DNA of 7,480 nt, from NCBI GenBank assembly GCA_024403585.1, contig JAKSRN010000092.1, positions 1 through 7,480 of the forward strand, in the 5' to 3' direction. Source of the DNA: Lachnospiraceae bacterium (GTDB lineage Bacteria; Bacillota; Clostridia; Lachnospirales; Lachnospiraceae). Each line of letters begins with the position of its first letter. Position 1 is the stretch's first letter. The notes under the pieces are model-generated. The model saw only the letters and a program-made list of their open reading frames with translations. It was not told where the DNA came from and ran no database searches. Below are positions 5,927 through 7,480 of the stretch, in pieces. The translations under genes were made by a program, and so were the position numbers.

Positions 5927-6427
5927 TTAGTTAAATGGAAGCTCCTCATCAATTCCATCCGGAATGTTCATGAAACCATCCGGAGATGCACTTGGCGCTG
6001 GAGCCGGAGCCGGTGAAGACTGACGCTGGTAAGAACCACCACCGTAGTTTCCGCCACCAAAGTTTCCACCACCGTAGTTTCCGTTATCAGCTGATGCATT
6101 CTTGCTCTCTGCGAACTCCTGCTCCTCAACTACAACATCTGTTGTGTATACTCTCTGTCCCTCACGATTTGTGTAGGAACCTGTCTGGATTCTTCCTGTG
6201 ATGGCAATCTTTGTTCCCTGATGGAGATATTTCTCAGCAAACTCTGCCTGTCTTCCGAATGCAACACATCCGATGAAGTCTGCAGTCTGCTCATTGCCGC
6301 CATCTCTTCTTGCGAAGCGACGGTCTACAGCCAGTGTATATCTTGCAACTGCTGTTGCATTCTCGCCTGCGGAGTAACGTACATCAGGCTCTCTTGTCAG
6401 TCTGCCCATTAAAATAACTTTATTCAT
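5927..6427 (-). CDS. ssb: Single-stranded DNA-binding protein SSB
   Basis: This 166-aa protein binds and protects ssDNA during replication, recombination and repair, and recruits partners through its C-terminal tip. The OB fold spans about 1-105: MNKVILMGRLTREPDVRY, then TLAVDRRF, DFIGCVAFGRQAEFAEKYLHQG and ITGRIQTGSY. A low-complexity linker follows with NYGGG/NFGGG repeats (117-131) and a Pro-Ala run (139-145). The tip is GIDEELPFN, the usual acidic-PF tip but with one extra Asn after the Phe. The start at 6427 has GAGG 7 nt upstream. It has its own promoter and likely heads the ssb-gdpP-rplI-dnaB unit. The rpsF and rpsR genes that usually flank ssb in Firmicutes are not adjacent, so it may be a relocated or second copy. 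Length and domains are otherwise normal. Confidence 0.96.
   Translation of the reverse strand: MNKVILMGRLTREPDVRYSAGENATAVARYTLAVDRRFARRDGGNEQTADFIGCVAFGRQAEFAEKYLHQGTKIAITGRIQTGSYTNREGQRVYTTDVVVEEQEFAESKNASADNGNYGGGNFGGGNYGGGSYQRQSSPAPAPAPSASPDGFMNIPDGIDEELPFN
6039..6083 (-). repeat. Three 15-bp tandem repeats in the ssb linker
   Basis: Units at 6039-6053, 6054-6068 and 6069-6083; units 1 and 3 are identical (CCACCGTAGTTTCCG on the plus strand) and unit 2 differs at three bases. They encode the repeated N-Y/F-G-G-G of the flexible SSB linker. Such in-frame repeats can change linker length without breaking the gene. Confidence 0.85.
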
Positions 6428-6471
6428 AATATAACCTCAATCTTTCATAATAGTAAAAACCGCGACATCTT

Positions 6472-6500
6472 ATGATAGCATACCTAATGTAAAATTACAA
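6472..6500 (-). promoter_or_regulatory. Extended -10 promoter for ssb (and probably the downstream operon)
   Basis: On the minus strand TTGTAA (6500-6495) is followed by a 17-nt spacer and TATCAT (6477-6472), which is preceded by TGC to give an extended -10. Transcription would start near 6465, about 38 nt before the ssb ATG. No intrinsic terminator is seen between apbE and this promoter, so readthrough from apbE is also possible. Confidence 0.6.
6488..6499. promoter_or_regulatory. Possible operator: inverted repeat over the ssb -35 region
   Basis: TGTAA (6488-6492) and TTACA (6495-6499) are perfect 5-bp arms around AA. The dyad overlaps the -35 box and the upstream part of the spacer of the ssb promoter. 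In AT-rich DNA this could be chance. Confidence 0.25.
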
Positions 6501-6520
6501 CTTCTCACAGGGATCCGTCG

Positions 6521-7480
6521 TTACTTTTCCACTACGATTGTCTCATAATCAGAGGTAAAACAGTCTTTTATTCCCTCTGTGATATATACCTGATCGGTAT
6601 CTGTCATCAGGATCATATCAAAATCACTGCCATATGTTTTCCAGTAATCGATCGCACCATCCAGGCCAAGGATATACATGGAGGTGGATAAAGCATCCGC
6701 CAGCATTCCGCTCTCACTGACAATCGTAACCGAAATCAATCCTTCCTCGGCAGAATATCCTGTCAGAGGATCGATGATATGGTGATACAGTTTTCCGGTT
6801 TTCTCATCTGTAAAATTTCTCTCATAGGCACCGGAAGTGATTACCGCACGATCCTGAATAGATACTACACCCAGCATAGCCTCTGTATTATAAGGGTCCT
6901 TTATTCCGCAGCGCCACAGACTGCCATCGGTTTTAGTTCCCAGGCATTCCACGTTACCGCCCAGAGTCACCATTCCGGAGGTCAGGCCATACTCCCGGAA
7001 GATTTCCATGATCCGGTCTGACGTAAATCCTTTTGCAATTCCTCCCAGATCGATTCCCTGCTCTTCCCCAATAGTCACTGTATTGTTTTCACGATCCAGC
7101 TGTACCTCTTTATAATCAACCCTGGTCAGGAGCTGATCCAGTCTGTCCTTCTCCGGAACATGAAAATTATCACTTGTAAATCCCCATTCCACCATCAAAG
7201 GATAGATGGTAATATCAAATCTTCCGTTTGTTCTGTCGCCGACTTCCAATGCCTTCGCGATCATTACAGCTGTATCTTCAGACACGCTTCCGGTTCCGGC
7301 GTTGTTGATGAGAGAAATCTCACTGGAAGGATTGCCCACAGAAAGCATCTTATCCAGGCGCTGGATTTCTTTTAAGGATGCATCCACCGCTTCCTCTGCC
7401 CGGTCACCGTAACCGGTAATGCTCATGTAGGTATCCATGGCAAATATATCTTTCTGAACCTTGGGAATCTCCTTCTTCTG
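6521..7480 (-). CDS. apbE: FAD:protein FMN transferase (ApbE family), 5' end outside window
   Basis: ApbE enzymes transfer FMN from FAD to a Thr or Ser of flavoproteins such as Rnf/Nqr subunits, using Mg2+, usually outside the membrane as lipoproteins. The frame is open to the right edge (319 codons plus stop seen). The first in-window ATG (7438) is inside the conserved AMDTYMSITGYG motif, so it is not the true start; the signal peptide or lipobox would lie off the edge. Counting from that Met, the family motifs are ISLINNAG (40-47), RFDITIYPLMVEWGF (73-87), GIDLGGIAKGFTSD (128-141), VTLGGN (157-162), HHIIDPLTGY (219-228) and ADALSTSMYILG (247-258), the latter holding the Mg2+-site Asp/Thr. 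All are intact, so it should be active. Its flavoprotein target is not in the window. It lies upstream of ssb with a 93-nt gap and no clear terminator. Confidence 0.94.
   Translation of the reverse strand, partial: QKKEIPKVQKDIFAMDTYMSITGYGDRAEEAVDASLKEIQRLDKMLSVGNPSSEISLINNAGTGSVSEDTAVMIAKALEVGDRTNGRFDITIYPLMVEWGFTSDNFHVPEKDRLDQLLTRVDYKEVQLDRENNTVTIGEEQGIDLGGIAKGFTSDRIMEIFREYGLTSGMVTLGGNVECLGTKTDGSLWRCGIKDPYNTEAMLGVVSIQDRAVITSGAYERNFTDEKTGKLYHHIIDPLTGYSAEEGLISVTIVSESGMLADALSTSMYILGLDGAIDYWKTYGSDFDMILMTDTDQVYITEGIKDCFTSDYETIVVEK

Noticed and set aside
6039..6083. CRISPR-like repeated pattern
   Set aside because: The repeats are contiguous 15-bp in-frame units encoding the Gly-rich SSB linker, with no spacers.

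Overview
The window looks like an ordinary housekeeping stretch of a low- to mid-GC Firmicute chromosome, most likely a gut Clostridia of the Lachnospiraceae type. This is inferred from the gdpP-rplI-dnaB gene order, the 2[4Fe-4S] clostridial ferredoxin, strong AGGAGG-type ribosome binding sites, a DUF1858 redox-disulfide protein and an SSB ending in DEELPFN. I cannot name a species.

Layout, left to right. Positions 1-998 (minus, running off the left edge) encode a two-TM membrane protein. Its outer part aligns by eye with type I signal peptidases of the SipW/S26B kind but lacks the catalytic serine motif. It carries a long cytoplasmic coiled-coil and acidic tail. Positions 1189-1392 (minus) encode a 67-aa DUF1858 protein with a CxxC pair and its own promoter and terminator. 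Divergent from it, 1570-1740 (plus) encodes a 56-aa ferredoxin and is the only plus-strand gene. The ferredoxin converges on dnaB, and two hairpins separate them.

From 7480 down to 1860 everything is on the minus strand: apbE (FAD:protein FMN transferase, 5' end outside the window), ssb, gdpP (c-di-AMP phosphodiesterase), rplI (ribosomal protein bL9) and dnaB (replicative helicase). An extended -10 promoter sits just upstream of ssb. No intrinsic terminator with a U-tract is visible from ssb to the end of dnaB, so ssb-gdpP-rplI-dnaB is plausibly one transcription unit. It would join DNA replication (SSB, DnaB), translation (bL9) and c-di-AMP turnover (GdpP). A strong hairpin with no U-tract lies between ssb and gdpP and reaches to within 6 nt of the annotated gdpP start.

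I did not find a defence system, mobile element, CRISPR array, tRNA, rRNA or riboswitch. No stretch longer than 300 bases lacks a gene. The observations most worth following are the apparently catalytically dead signal-peptidase-like protein with a cytoplasmic tail, the ssb-gdpP intergenic hairpin, the matching TTGCAT-N17-TATAAT promoters of the two left-hand minus-strand genes, and the absence of rpsF and rpsR around ssb.
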